Position numbers and translations under genes: made by a program
Shown: positions 42,313-51,544 of the stretch, in pieces
How positions within the stretch are numbered: position 1 is the first letter of the stretch
Layout: every line of letters begins with the position of its first letter
The notes under the pieces: generated by a model
What the model saw: only the letters and a program-made list of their open reading frames with translations
What the model was told of the DNA's origin: nothing
Database searches by the model: none
Source: Oscillospiraceae bacterium
GTDB lineage: Bacteria; Bacillota; Clostridia; Oscillospirales; Oscillospiraceae
Assembly: GCA_902791215.1 (NCBI GenBank)
Contig: CADAUZ010000012.1
Span: 62,001-126,000, forward strand
DNA: 64,000 bases
Direction of reading: 5' to 3'

Positions 42313-43353
42313 TCATTTCCTGTGCTTGATCGCCGTGAACAGGCGCGGCGCGAGCTGTCCGGCCCGGGCCACCGCCCGGAACGCCAGATAGTTGAGCGTG
42401 ACGTTTTTCGTGTGCATCACCGCGCACAGCGCCTGTACCGGCGCGCCGCCGAACACGTCGCGGCTTCTCTCCTGCACATGCTCGTTCATGACCGCGCGGC
42501 GGATCTCGGCGCGCTTTTCCTCCCGCGTGAGGGTGCAGCGGGGGGAGAAGAGCGTGGTCAGACAGGAGAAAATGCTCTTTACAAACATATAGCGGTGGTC
42601 CCGCTGGTCCGTCACGCCGAAGCGCTCACAAAGCGCCTCCATGCGCTCGTCGGACTCCACGCAGATGTCGAGCTTCCTATTATAATATCTCGTGATGAGG
42701 CTCTCGCCGGGGTACATGATGTACTGATACTTGCATTCCGGCAGCACAGCCACGTTCTCTGCGTGCTCGAGGCAGTCGTAGATGAACAGCCGGTCCTCGC
42801 CCCAGCGGTAGTCGGGAAAGCGCAGGCCGTTGTCCAGCACGAGACCTGCCCGGAACAGCTTGCCCCAGACCTGGTTCAACAGATTTGCCTTGTACAGCCG
42901 CCCGAGGGCGGAGCCAATGGTGTCTGGCGTATAGCGCGCGGCAGGCTCGCTGTATTTTGCCTCGCTGCCGTCCGGGTTCAGGATCGAAAAGCCCATGAGC
43001 ACGAGGTCCGCGTCCCCGGCGTTTTCAATGGCGTACTGAAGTGCGTCGGGGGCGAGCAGGTCATCCGCGTCGGAGAACATCAGGTACTCCGTCCCCGGCG
43101 GCACCAGGTCGAGGGCGAGGTTTCGCGCTTTCGCGGGGCCACCGTTTTCGACTGTGATCGGGCAGACGCGCGCGTCCTCTTCGTGCAGGCGTTCGAGGAT
43201 CGCGGCGGTTTCGTCCGTGGAGCCGTCGTTTACCACCAGCAGCAGCAGATCCCCGACGGTCTGGTCCAGGATGCTGCGCACGGTGCGTTCAATTGTCTTT
43301 TCCGCGTTGTAGGCGGGCATGATGACCGCCGCCCGCGGCGCTCGCTGAGCCAT
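42313..43353 (-). CDS. Family 2 glycosyltransferase
   Basis: 346 residues. GT-A fold: VIMPAYNAEKTIERTVRSIL, NDGSTD and the SDADD metal-binding motif, about 100 residues in. It transfers a sugar from a nucleotide donor, probably in envelope polysaccharide or glycan synthesis; substrate unknown. No transmembrane region is obvious. Start selected for AAAGGAGA 7 nt upstream. No other glycan genes are beside it. Confidence 0.88.
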   Translation of the reverse strand: MAQRAPRAAVIMPAYNAEKTIERTVRSILDQTVGDLLLLVVNDGSTDETAAILERLHEEDARVCPITVENGGPAKARNLALDLVPPGTEYLMFSDADDLLAPDALQYAIENAGDADLVLMGFSILNPDGSEAKYSEPAARYTPDTIGSALGRLYKANLLNQVWGKLFRAGLVLDNGLRFPDYRWGEDRLFIYDCLEHAENVAVLPECKYQYIMYPGESLITRYYNRKLDICVESDERMEALCERFGVTDQRDHRYMFVKSIFSCLTTLFSPRCTLTREEKRAEIRRAVMNEHVQERSRDVFGGAPVQALCAVMHTKNVTLNYLAFRAVARAGQLAPRLFTAIKHRK

Positions 43354-43395
43354 AGTCAGATCTCCTTTTGTCATTCTGAGCAACGCGAAGAATCT

Positions 43396-44085
43396 TTATC
43401 GCTCGCGTGTCATCTCTTCCGGGCAGGAGAGATAGACCTCCATCAGATAGCGGTACATGGGCAGAAGCTCCTGGAAGGCGTCCGCCACGATGCCGGGCAG
43501 CGCCGCGGTGTAGGCGTCCCCGCCCAGATCGAACTCTTTGTGCACGCCCGCGTACTTGCGGTTATACCAGCTGTCGATGAGCGCATCGTCGTGCAGGGCT
43601 TTGGGGCGCTTGTAGCTCTCGCCGCCGAGTAGCCAGCCCTTGCGCTCAAGCTGTTGGGCGAGCCTGCGAAAGCGCGCGGGGTTTGCGTCGATCGAGCGGC
43701 GGAAAGCCTCCATCTGCACGGGCGTCGCTCCGTACCAGCCCATGCCGTAGCTATACTGGGCGGGCGAGATCTCAAACCAGAGCATGGGCCCGTTGTGAAT
43801 AACGGCGCTGTCCGTGACGGAGAACCACAGATGGTCCTTGTACGGCCCGCGCCCGAAGAGCCGCCGCGCGTCGCGGTAGATGCGCGAGACGTGCACGCTC
43901 CCCGAAAAATCGGGGCAGCGCTGCGTAAAGAGCGCGAAGGACTCGGACGCAAGCGTTTTAAATGGGGTGTTGACAAAGTCCTCAAATTCCTGCTTGTGGG
44001 CCAGGAACCAGGGACGCTCGTTGTTGAAGGCCAGCTCCCACAGGAAGCCGCCGGTTTTTTCACTGAAGCCAGAAAACATGTGCAT
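43396..44085 (-). CDS. DUF2461 family protein
   Basis: 229 residues matching the DUF2461/TIGR02453 pattern: FLWELAFNNERPWFLAHKQEFE at the N-terminus, RIYRDARRLFG...KDHLW and GMGWYGATP. Function unknown. Two starts six bases apart (MHMFSGF) are possible. The stop codon touches a fragment of a TCATTCTGAGC-type intergenic repeat (43369-43397). Confidence 0.87.
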   Translation of the reverse strand: MHMFSGFSEKTGGFLWELAFNNERPWFLAHKQEFEDFVNTPFKTLASESFALFTQRCPDFSGSVHVSRIYRDARRLFGRGPYKDHLWFSVTDSAVIHNGPMLWFEISPAQYSYGMGWYGATPVQMEAFRRSIDANPARFRRLAQQLERKGWLLGGESYKRPKALHDDALIDSWYNRKYAGVHKEFDLGGDAYTAALPGIVADAFQELLPMYRYLMEVYLSCPEEMTRER

Positions 44086-44127
44086 ACCGTCTTTCTTAAA
44101 GTGGGGGTATTATACCACGCAAGCGGC

Positions 44128-44315
44128 AAAGTGAAAAGTGGAAAGTGGAAAGTGAAAAGTGAAAAGTGAAAAGTGAAAAGTGAAAAGTGAAGAGTGAAGA
44201 GTGAAGAGAAGGAGCGGCTTTGCCGCAATCGAAATTCGGCTCCCTCAAGGAGGGAGGCATTTTTAATCTGTCCGCTCTGCGGACACCATCACTTCACTTT
44301 CCACTTTTCACTTTT
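44128..44315. repeat. Heptamer-arm hairpin repeat family C, copy 3, with a family B fragment
   Basis: The left arm carries over ten AGTGAAA-type heptamers in tandem; the right arm has TTTCACTTTCCACTTTTCACTT-type complements. The loop contains GGCTCCCTCAAGGAGGGAGGCA (44241-44262, described here as the outer family B module) and a TCCGCTCTGCGGA palindrome. Confidence 0.75.
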
Positions 44316-44340
44316 TCGTAAATCCTTCACAAAATTTTTC

Positions 44341-44364
44341 AAAAAAATTCGGCGCAACGCCGAA
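44341..44364 (-). terminator. Minus-strand intrinsic terminator with no gene to serve
   Basis: A 7-bp stem (44348-44354 with 44358-44364) followed, on the minus strand, by seven T. No minus-strand gene lies upstream within 400 bp, so it may block antisense transcription of the ribosomal leader. Confidence 0.45.
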
Positions 44365-44371
44365 AAAAGGA

Positions 44372-44400
44372 TTGACAAACCGGTGTCGTTCCTGTAATAT
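44372..44400 (+). promoter_or_regulatory. Promoter of the rpsH (spc/alpha) operon
   Basis: TTGACA (44372-44377), 17 bp, TAATAT (44395-44400). Confidence 0.85.
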
Positions 44401-44406
44401 ATGGAT

Positions 44407-44804
44407 TTGTCCGGCGGGAACCGATCACTCCCGTCGAACCGAATAAAGAAGCACGATTGCACTCCCTTTCGAATCCCGCGCATGACGGAAAGGACCGCCG
44501 CTTACAGGTCACATTTCTGGCGTGGATATTCGGGGGAGCAAAGCGCTGTTTTCAAGCTCACGACGGAAACAGCGCAAAGTTCAGCCGAAAATGCGAAACA
44601 CCCGGATGCGTTGCGTGAAAGTACCGTACCGCTGGCAAACCCAGGCAGGCGGAGCAAAGCGCGGCGCTTACGGAAACCGGGAAAGCGGAGTGGAGCGAGC
44701 TTCTTCTGACGCGGAAAGGCTGTGGCCAATCATGTATTGGCACAGTACCTCCGTCGCCACACCGGGCAAAGCCCCGGTAACTCTAAATACAGGAGGAAAA
44801 CCAC
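44407..44804 (+). promoter_or_regulatory. ~400-nt structured leader of the rpsH operon
   Basis: No coding region is seen between the promoter and rpsH. Stable hairpins are 44543-44551/44567-44575 (9 bp), 44721-44730/44736-44744 (one bulge) and 44761-44766/44773-44778. It may be an autoregulatory ribosomal-protein leader; I recognise no known class. Confidence 0.55.
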
Positions 44805-45203
44805 ATGCAGATCACCGACCCCATTGCCGATATGCTGACCCGCATCCGCAACGCCGGAAGCGCCAAGCATGAGTCCGTTGACGTGCCTGCGTCCAAGATG
44901 AAGAAGGCCATCGCCGAGATCCTTCTGAGCGAGGGCTACATCAAGAACTACCAGGTCATCGACGACGGTACCCAGGGCATCATCCGCATCACCCTCAAGT
45001 ATCTCCCCGGCAAAGAGAAGGCCATCCAGGGCCTGCGCCGCGTGAGCAAGCCCGGTCTCCGCGTTTACGCGGGCGCCGACGAGCTCCCCCGCGTGCTCAA
45101 GGGTCTCGGCATTGCCATCATCTCCACCTCCAAGGGCGTCATGACCGACAAGCAGGCTCGCAAGGAGCATGTCGGCGGCGAAGTCCTGGCATTCGTATGG
45201 TAA
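44805..45203 (+). CDS. rpsH: 30S ribosomal protein S8
   Basis: 132 residues, uS8; binds helix 21 of 16S rRNA early in 30S assembly. N-terminal [13 protein letters not shown] and C-terminal [13 protein letters not shown] are diagnostic. First gene of its transcription unit, although rpsN and rplE normally precede it. AGGAGG ribosome binding site. Confidence 0.98.
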   Translation: MQITDPIADMLTRIRNAGSAKHESVDVPASKMKKAIAEILLSEGYIKNYQVIDDGTQGIIRITLKYLPGKEKAIQGLRRVSKPGLRVYAGADELPRVLKGLGIAIISTSKGVMTDKQARKEHVGGEVLAFVW

Positions 45204-45215
45204 GGAGGGAACACA

Positions 45216-45758
45216 ATGTCTAGAATCGGTAGAGCACCCATCACCATCCCCGCCGGCGTTGAAGTCAAGGTCGACGGACACAACCACGTCACCGTCAAGG
45301 GCCCCAAGGGCAGCATCGAGCGCACCCTCGTCCCCCAGATGAAGATCGACATCACCGACGGCGTCATCCATGTCTCCCGTCCCGACGACACCAAGGAAAA
45401 CCGTTCCCTGCACGGTCTGACCCGTACGCTGATCGACAACATGGTCATCGGCGTGACCCACGGCTTTGAGAAGAAGCTGGAGATCAACGGCGTCGGCTAC
45501 CGCGCCCAGAAGGAAGGCAAGAACCTGGTCATGAACCTGGGCTATTCCCACCAGGTCATCATGAGCGAGAACGAGGACATCCAGATCGACGTCCCCGACG
45601 CAAACCACATCGTCATCAAGGGTATCGACAAGCAGAAGGTCGGCCAGTTTGCAGCCGAAGTCCGTGGTAAGAGACCTCCCGAGCCTTACAAGGGCAAGGG
45701 CATCAAGTACGACTACGAGACGATCCGCCGCAAAGAAGGCAAGACCGGCGCCAAGTAA
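45216..45758 (+). CDS. rplF: 50S ribosomal protein L6
   Basis: 180 residues, uL6. SRIGRAPI start and the [28 protein letters not shown]-terminal region (two-domain fold). Same operon, 12 bp after rpsH. Confidence 0.98.
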   Translation: MSRIGRAPITIPAGVEVKVDGHNHVTVKGPKGSIERTLVPQMKIDITDGVIHVSRPDDTKENRSLHGLTRTLIDNMVIGVTHGFEKKLEINGVGYRAQKEGKNLVMNLGYSHQVIMSENEDIQIDVPDANHIVIKGIDKQKVGQFAAEVRGKRPPEPYKGKGIKYDYETIRRKEGKTGAK

Positions 45759-45774
45759 ACGGAGGTGTGCCTGA

Positions 45775-46134
45775 ATGATTAAGAGACCCGATACCAGAGG
45801 CCAGCGCATCAAGCGCCATCAGAGAGTACGCGGCAAGATCTCCGGTACCCCCGAGAGACCCCGCCTGAGCGTATTTCGCAGCGAGAACAACATCTATGCC
45901 CAGATCATCGACGACGTAGCCGGCAACACCCTCGTGTCCGCCTCCAGCGTTGAGAAGGGCTTTGAAGGCAACGGCGGCAACATCGAAGCCGCAAAGAAGG
46001 TCGGCGCCATGGTCGCCGAGCGCGCCCTGAAGAAGGGCATTGAAGAAGTCGTGTTTGACCGCGGCGGCTACATTTATCACGGCCGCGTCCAGGCACTGGC
46101 AGACGGCGCCCGCGAGGGCGGCCTGAAATTCTAA
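45775..46134 (+). CDS. rplR: 50S ribosomal protein L18
   Basis: 119 residues, uL18; binds 5S r[23 protein letters not shown] and [24 protein letters not shown] are characteristic. It is spaced 16 bp from rplF and 17 bp from rpsE. Confidence 0.98.
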   Translation: MIKRPDTRGQRIKRHQRVRGKISGTPERPRLSVFRSENNIYAQIIDDVAGNTLVSASSVEKGFEGNGGNIEAAKKVGAMVAERALKKGIEEVVFDRGGYIYHGRVQALADGAREGGLKF

Positions 46135-46151
46135 GGGAGGGGGACAACAAC

Positions 46152-46679
46152 ATGGCTTACAACAATGACAGAAGAGACCGCCGCAATAAGGAAGAGGCGC
46201 CCTCTGAGTTCATCGAAAAGGTAGTTTCCCTCAACCGCGTCAGCAAGACCGTCAAGGGCGGCCGTGTGGCGAAGTTCTCCGCACTCTGCGTCGTCGGCGA
46301 CGGCAAGGGCCGCGTCGGCTTCGGCATGGGCAAGGCCAACGAGGTCTCCGAGGCCATCCGCAAGGGCCTCGAGGACGCCAAGAAGAATATCGTCACCGTC
46401 ACCCTCCAGGGTACCACCATTCCCCATGAGGTCCTCGGCGCGTTCGGTGCCGGCCGCGTGCTGCTCAAGCCCGCCCCCGAAGGCACCGGCGTTATCGCCG
46501 GCGGTGCCGTGCGTGCGGTCGTCGAGGCTGCGGGTATCTCCAATATCCGTACCAAGTGCCTGCGCACCAACAACCCCGCCAACGTCGTGGCAGCCACGAT
46601 GGAAGGCCTGAAGTCTCTGCGCAACGCCCAGCAGGTCGCCGCCGTCAGAGGCAAGACTCCTGAAGAAGTTCAGGGCTAA
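46152..46679 (+). CDS. rpsE: 30S ribosomal protein S5
   Basis: 175 residues, uS5. Double-stranded-RNA-binding-like N-domain ([17 protein letters not shown]) and [10 protein letters not shown]; involved in decoding fidelity. AGGGAGGGGG precedes the start. Confidence 0.98.
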   Translation: MAYNNDRRDRRNKEEAPSEFIEKVVSLNRVSKTVKGGRVAKFSALCVVGDGKGRVGFGMGKANEVSEAIRKGLEDAKKNIVTVTLQGTTIPHEVLGAFGAGRVLLKPAPEGTGVIAGGAVRAVVEAAGISNIRTKCLRTNNPANVVAATMEGLKSLRNAQQVAAVRGKTPEEVQG

Positions 46680-46691
46680 GGAGGGCGAAAG

Positions 46692-46871
46692 ATGGCTAAT
46701 CTCAGAATCAAGCTCGTCAAGAGCCTCAACGGCAGACACGACAAGCACATCGCGACTGCCTACTCTCTCGGCCTGCACAAGATCGGCAACGAGACTCTGC
46801 AGCCCGACAATCCCCAGACCCGCGGCAAGATCGCCAAGATCGGCTATCTCGTCCAGGTAACCGAAGAATAA
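46692..46871 (+). CDS. rpmD: 50S ribosomal protein L30
   Basis: 59 residues, uL30. It starts MANLRIKLVKS, contains GLHKIGNETLQPDNPQTRGKI and ends VQVTEE. Short gene between rpsE and rplO in standard order, preceded by GGAGGGCG. Confidence 0.97.
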   Translation: MANLRIKLVKSLNGRHDKHIATAYSLGLHKIGNETLQPDNPQTRGKIAKIGYLVQVTEE

Positions 46872-46884
46872 GGAGGGCCAGAGA

Positions 46885-47325
46885 ATGTATATCCATGATC
46901 TTTCTCCCGTAGCCGGCTCCACCCATGTCGACAAGCGCAAGGGCAGAGGCCACGCCACCGGTAACGGCAAGACCGCAGGCCGCGGCCACAAGGGCCAGAA
47001 GGCCCGCAGCGGCGGCGGTACCCGCATCGGCTTTGAAGGCGGCCAGATGCCTCTGGCACGCCGCATCCCCAAGAGAGGTTTCAACAATATCTTTGCCAAG
47101 CCTCTGGATGCGCTCAATGTTTCCGTTCTGGACCGTTTTGAGGACGGCTCCGTCGTCGATGTACAGGCCATCAAGGACGCCGGCATCATCTCCCACTGCA
47201 AGTACGGCGTCAAGTTCCTTGGCAACGGTGAAGTTACCAAGAAGCTGACCGTAAAAGCTTCTGCTTTTTCCGAAACCGCAAAACAGAAGATCGAGGCGGC
47301 CGGCGGAAAGGCAGAGGTGGTCTAA
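46885..47325 (+). CDS. rplO: 50S ribosomal protein L15
   Basis: 146 residues, uL15. The Gly/Lys/Arg-rich extension (GRGHATGNGKTAGRGHKGQKAR) and GFEGGQMPLARRIPKRG are diagnostic. The stop is immediately followed by the GTG of secY. Confidence 0.98.
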   Translation: MYIHDLSPVAGSTHVDKRKGRGHATGNGKTAGRGHKGQKARSGGGTRIGFEGGQMPLARRIPKRGFNNIFAKPLDALNVSVLDRFEDGSVVDVQAIKDAGIISHCKYGVKFLGNGEVTKKLTVKASAFSETAKQKIEAAGGKAEVV

Positions 47326-48612
47326 GTGCTTCAGACATTACGCAACGCATGGAAGATCGAAGAGCTCCGTAAAAAGATCCTCTTCACACTGCTCATCCTG
47401 GCGCTGTATCGTCTCGGCAACGCCATCCCTGTCCCCTATGTCAACGTCGCTGCTCTGCAGACCTACTTTGCACAGCTGCAGAACACCGTCCTGGGCCTGC
47501 TGAACGTCATGTCCGGCGGCGCCTTCTCCCAGGCCACCATCTTCGCACTGAGCATCCAGCCCTACATCAATGCGAGCATCATCATTCAGCTCCTCTGCAT
47601 CGCCATCCCCGCCCTTGAGCGCATGAGCAAGGAAGAGGGCGAAGAGGGCCGCAAGAAGATCGCCTCCATCACCCGCTATGCCACCGTCGGCATCGGCCTG
47701 CTGCAGGGCTTCGGCTTCTACATGCTCATCAAGAACTACGGCATCCTCACCCCCGAGGCCACCGGCAACGTCTGGGCCGCGATCGTCATCATCCTGACCT
47801 TCACCTCCGGCTCCGCGCTGATCATGTGGCTCGGCGAGCAGATCACCGAGTTCGGCATCGGCAACGGCATCTCCATGATCCTGTTTGCCAGCATCATCTC
47901 CCGCTTCCCCACCGCGATCATCACCACCATCTCCAACATCATCCGCGGCGAGCTCAACGTTTTTGTCGCGATCCTGATGTTCCTCGGTGCGCTGGCGATC
48001 GTGATCCTGATCGTGTTCGTCAATGATGCCGAGCGCCGCATCCCCGTCCAGTACGCCAAGCGCGTCGTCGGACGCAAGATGTACGGCGGCCAGAGCACCT
48101 ACCTGCCCATGAAGGTGAACATGTCCGGCGTTATGCCCATCATCTTCGCCCAGTCCATCGCCTCTGTCCCCGCGACCATCGCGGCCTTCACCGGCAAGAC
48201 CAGCGGCTGGGTCAGCACCTGGTTCGGCACCAACTCCATCCCCTACGCGATCATTTACCTGCTGCTCATCATCTTCTTCGCCTACTTCTACTCCACCATT
48301 CAGTTCAACCCCGTCGAAGTTGCCAACAACCTGAAGAAGAACGGCGGCTACATCCCCGGCTTCCGTCCCGGCAAGCCGACGAGCGATTTTATCCAGAAGG
48401 TCCTCAACAAGATCACCCTCTTCGGCGCGATCTACCTGGGCATCATCGCCGTCGTCCCCATCCTCATCTCGCACTTCTCCGACGCTGCCGCAAAGACGGG
48501 CCTGTCCCTCGGCGGCACCTCCATCATCATCGTTGTCGGTGTTGCGCTTGAGACCATCCGCGCCCTCGAGGCCCAGATGCTCATGCGTAACTACAAGGGC
48601 TTCCTGGATTAA
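47326..48612 (+). CDS. secY: Preprotein translocase subunit SecY
   Basis: 428 residues, ten membrane helices; the channel of the general secretion pathway. GTG start directly after the rplO stop, with AGAGGTGG in the end of rplO as the ribosome binding site. Conserved GNAIPVPYVN near helix 1 (plug region follows), the cytoplasmic RRIPVQYAKR loop and the C-terminal IRALEAQMLMRNY. Confidence 0.97.
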   Translation: MLQTLRNAWKIEELRKKILFTLLILALYRLGNAIPVPYVNVAALQTYFAQLQNTVLGLLNVMSGGAFSQATIFALSIQPYINASIIIQLLCIAIPALERMSKEEGEEGRKKIASITRYATVGIGLLQGFGFYMLIKNYGILTPEATGNVWAAIVIILTFTSGSALIMWLGEQITEFGIGNGISMILFASIISRFPTAIITTISNIIRGELNVFVAILMFLGALAIVILIVFVNDAERRIPVQYAKRVVGRKMYGGQSTYLPMKVNMSGVMPIIFAQSIASVPATIAAFTGKTSGWVSTWFGTNSIPYAIIYLLLIIFFAYFYSTIQFNPVEVANNLKKNGGYIPGFRPGKPTSDFIQKVLNKITLFGAIYLGIIAVVPILISHFSDAAAKTGLSLGGTSIIIVVGVALETIRALEAQMLMRNYKGFLD

Positions 48613-48627
48613 GGAAAGGAGCGCAGC

Positions 48628-49260
48628 ATGAGACTGATCCTCCTCGGCGCCCCCGGCGCCGGAAAAGGCACGCAGGCGGAAATCCTCTCGAGACTGCTTG
48701 AGATCCCGACCATCTCCACCGGCAATATCCTCCGCGCCGCCATGAAGGCCGGCACCGAGGTCGGCCTCAAGGCCAAAAGCTATGTGGAGTCCGGCAAGCT
48801 CGTCCCCGATGAGGTCATCATCGGCATCATTCAAGAACGGCTCAGCGAGCCTGACTGCGCCAATGGGTATATCCTTGACGGCGTGCCCCGCACCATCCCC
48901 CAGGCCCAGACCATGGAAGACATGGGCATCGACATTGACTGCGCCCTGTCCATCGAAGTCGAGGACGAGGTGATCGTCAAGCGCATGTCCGGCCGCAGGA
49001 CCTGCAAGGAATGCAGCGCCACCTTCCATGTGGAAAACAATCCCCCCAAGGTGGAGGGCAAGTGCGACTTCTGCGGCGGCGAGCTGACCATCCGCAAGGA
49101 TGACGCCCCCGAGACCGTGAAGGACCGCCTGACCACCTACCACCGTGATACCGAGCCTCTCAAGGCCTTCTACGCCGAGCGCGGCAAGCTGCGCGAGGTT
49201 CAGAACCAGCCGACCATCGAGGTCACCACCGCGGCGATCCGGGATTGTCTGGGGATCTGA
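48628..49260 (+). CDS. adk: Adenylate kinase
   Basis: 210 residues; ATP + AMP to 2 ADP. P-loop GAPGAGKGTQ (7-16). The LID domain carries a zinc site of the Gram-positive type with four cysteines (126, 129, 146, 149). Standard position after secY. Confidence 0.97.
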   Translation: MRLILLGAPGAGKGTQAEILSRLLEIPTISTGNILRAAMKAGTEVGLKAKSYVESGKLVPDEVIIGIIQERLSEPDCANGYILDGVPRTIPQAQTMEDMGIDIDCALSIEVEDEVIVKRMSGRRTCKECSATFHVENNPPKVEGKCDFCGGELTIRKDDAPETVKDRLTTYHRDTEPLKAFYAERGKLREVQNQPTIEVTTAAIRDCLGI

Positions 49261-49262
49261 AC

Positions 49263-50033
49263 ATGTCCGACACGATCTATATCAAGTCCAAATCAGAAAT
49301 CGAGATCATGCGTCAGGCCGCAAAGATCGCGGCCGGCGCAAGATCCATGGGCCGCCAGGCCGTCCGCGACGGTTTGACTACGAAGCAGATTGACAAGGCG
49401 GTACATGAGTTCATTGTGAAATCCGGCGCCAAGCCCAGCTGCCTCGGCTACGCGGGCTTTCCCGCCGCCACCTGCGTCTCGGTGAACGAGCAGGTCATCC
49501 ACGGCATCCCCGGCAAGCGCGTGGTCCATAACGGAGACATCGTCTCCATCGACCTGTGCGCGACCTACAAGGGCTTCGTGGGCGACTGCGCGGGGACCTA
49601 CCCCGTCGGCGAGGTGAGCGAGGAAGCCAAGAAGCTGATCGCCGTCACGCGTCAGGCCTTCTTCGAGGGCATCAAGTTTGCGAAGGTGGGCTACCGCATC
49701 GCCGACATCGGCGCGGCGGTACAGGAGTACGTGGAATCGAACGGCTTTTCCGTCGTGCGCGACTATGTCGGCCACGGCATCGGCCGCAGCATGCATGAGG
49801 CGCCCGAGGTGCCGAACTACCGGCCCGAGCGCGCAAGACCCAATCCGCGCCTTGTCAAGGGTATGACCATCTGCGTCGAGCCGATGGTCTGCGCCGGCGA
49901 CTGGCACGTCAACGTCCTGGCCGACGGCTGGACGGTGGTGTCCGCGGATCATTCCCTGGCCGCTCACTACGAAAACACCATTCTGATCACCGACGGCGAG
50001 CCGGAGATCCTGACAATGGCAGACGATATTTGA
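49263..50033 (+). CDS. map: Methionine aminopeptidase, type I
   Basis: 256 residues; removes initiator Met from nascent proteins. Metal ligands are visible in DIVSIDLCATYKGFVGDC (two Asp), GHGIGRSMHEAP (His), CVEPM (Glu) and AHYENT (Glu). It starts two bases after the adk stop, with GGGGATC as ribosome binding site. Confidence 0.95.
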   Translation: MSDTIYIKSKSEIEIMRQAAKIAAGARSMGRQAVRDGLTTKQIDKAVHEFIVKSGAKPSCLGYAGFPAATCVSVNEQVIHGIPGKRVVHNGDIVSIDLCATYKGFVGDCAGTYPVGEVSEEAKKLIAVTRQAFFEGIKFAKVGYRIADIGAAVQEYVESNGFSVVRDYVGHGIGRSMHEAPEVPNYRPERARPNPRLVKGMTICVEPMVCAGDWHVNVLADGWTVVSADHSLAAHYENTILITDGEPEILTMADDI

Positions 50034-50056
50034 TTTGATCTTGGGAGGAAACACCT

Positions 50057-50275
50057 TTGGCAAAAGACGATGTAATCGAACTTGAAGGCACGGTCGTCGA
50101 GTCTCTGCCCAACACCATGTTCAAGGTGGATATCGGCAAAGGCCACGTGATCCTTGCCCACATTTCCGGCAAGCTCCGGATGAACTTTATCAGGATTCTT
50201 CCCGGCGATAAGGTCACGGTCCAGATGTCTCCGTATGACATCACCCGCGGCCGCATCGTATGGAGAAGCAAGTAG
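50057..50275 (+). CDS. infA: Translation initiation factor IF-1
   Basis: 72 residues, OB fold ([44 protein letters not shown]). The start codon is TTG, preceded by GGGAGG. The KOW-type gene often found before infA in Clostridia is absent. Confidence 0.96.
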   Translation: MAKDDVIELEGTVVESLPNTMFKVDIGKGHVILAHISGKLRMNFIRILPGDKVTVQMSPYDITRGRIVWRSK

Positions 50276-50287
50276 GAGGTATAACAA

Positions 50288-50401
50288 ATGAAAGTAAGAC
50301 CTTCCGTGAAGCCCATGTGCGAAAAGTGCAAGATCATCAAGCGCAAGGGTAAAGTCATGGTGATCTGCGAGAACCCCAAGCACAAGCAGCGCCAGGGCTA
50401 A
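50288..50401 (+). CDS. rpmJ: 50S ribosomal protein L36
   Basis: 37 residues, bL36, zinc-binding (C+) form with CEKC, a third Cys in VICEN and the His of PKHKQRQG. Twelve bp after infA; AGGAGG ribosome binding site. Confidence 0.97.
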   Translation: MKVRPSVKPMCEKCKIIKRKGKVMVICENPKHKQRQG

Positions 50402-50427
50402 TCGCGAGATACGAGGCTGATGGTGAG

Positions 50428-50555
50428 CTTGCCTCCCCCTCTGGGGGAGGTGCCCCAGTGCGCACACTGGGGCGGAGAGGGTCGTGCGTCGACCGATTCT
50501 CTCTCAGTCATCGCCGTAAACGGCGCTGACAGCTCCCCCATAGGGGGAGCCAAGA
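50428..50555. repeat. Palindromic repeat family B, copy 4, inside the ribosomal operon
   Basis: Nearly identical to the copy at 10329, including GGTGCCCCAGTGCGCACACTGGGGCGGAGAGGGTCG (core 50455-50470; described in parts). It occupies the rpmJ-rpsM gap. From 50556 to 50738 only small hairpins are seen (for example GAGGCGAAAGCCTC), possibly a leader for rpsM. Confidence 0.8.
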
Positions 50556-50738
50556 CAGACTGCCGCAGCCATCGCCCCGAGGCGAAAGCCTCACATAACC
50601 ACAGAGACACGGAACCTGCACAGCAGGAAATCCTGTCCTTATACACTCATCCCGCATGGACACGGAGGCTCCCTCCGGCGGGAATAAGTCCCCGCGTCGT
50701 GTAAATGCGGAAAATAATCGAAAGGATGATTAATCAGT

Positions 50739-51107
50739 ATGGCACGTATAGCCGGCGTTGACCTGCCCAAGGACAAGAGAATCGAAATCGGTCTCACCTA
50801 CGTCTACGGCATTGGCAGAACCAGCGCGAACAAGATCCTCGAAATGACCGGGATCAACCCCGACACCAGAGTCAAGGACCTCACCGATGAGGAAGAGGCC
50901 AAGCTGCGTGAGTGCATCGACCACCACTACATCGTGGAGGGCGACCTGCGCCGCCAGACCGCGCTTGACATCAAGCGCCTGACCGAGATCGGCTGCTACC
51001 GCGGCCTGCGCCATCGCCGCGGCCTGCCCGTGCGCGGCCAGCGCTCCAAGACCAATGCCCGCACCCGCAAGGGTCCGAAACGCACCATCGCGAATAAGAA
51101 GAAGTAA
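50739..51107 (+). CDS. rpsM: 30S ribosomal protein S13
   Basis: 122 residues, uS13, in the 30S head contacting P-site t[28 protein letters not shown] and the [25 protein letters not shown] tail are diagnostic. Confidence 0.98.
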   Translation: MARIAGVDLPKDKRIEIGLTYVYGIGRTSANKILEMTGINPDTRVKDLTDEEEAKLRECIDHHYIVEGDLRRQTALDIKRLTEIGCYRGLRHRRGLPVRGQRSKTNARTRKGPKRTIANKKK

Positions 51108-51122
51108 GGAGGGATATGGATT

Positions 51123-51524
51123 ATGGCAGCAAACAACGCCAAGAAGAAAGTCAGAACCCGCAGAAGAGAGCGCAAGAACATTGAAAAGGGCCAGGTTCAT
51201 ATCAGCTCTTCCTTCAACAACACCATGGTCACCGTGACCGATACCCAGGGCAACGCGATCTCCTGGGCCTCCGCCGGCGGCCTGGGCTTCCGCGGAAGCA
51301 AGAAGTCTACCCCCTTCGCCGCACAGACCGCTGCTGAGACGGCCGCCAAGGCCGCCATGGAGCATGGCCTGAAGACCGTCGAAGTTTTCGTCAAGGGCCC
51401 CGGCTCGGGCCGTGAGGCCGCCATCCGCGCCCTCCAGACCGCCGGTCTCGAGGTTACGATGATCAAGGATGTCACTCCCATTCCTCACAATGGCTGCCGT
51501 CCTCCGAAACGTCGTCGTGTATAA
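51123..51524 (+). CDS. rpsK: 30S ribosomal protein S11
   Basis: 133 residues, uS11. [19 protein letters not shown] and the C-terminal [15 protein letters not shown] are diagnostic. Sixteen bp after rpsM. Confidence 0.98.
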   Translation: MAANNAKKKVRTRRRERKNIEKGQVHISSSFNNTMVTVTDTQGNAISWASAGGLGFRGSKKSTPFAAQTAAETAAKAAMEHGLKTVEVFVKGPGSGREAAIRALQTAGLEVTMIKDVTPIPHNGCRPPKRRRV

Positions 51525-51544
51525 GAAAGGGAGGATAGACTGTT

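Noticed and set aside
43369..43397. Functional site at the end of the DUF2461 gene
   Set aside because: The TCATTCTGAGC...GAAGAATC words look like a fragment of a common intergenic repeat; too short to interpret.
47338..49143. 601-codon minus-strand frame opposite secY and adk
   Set aside because: Low-complexity Gly/Asp/Ala-rich shadow; no ribosome binding site or motif.
50057..50059. TTG start of infA as evidence of special regulation
   Set aside because: TTG starts also occur at the methyltransferase gene here and are not rare in Firmicutes.
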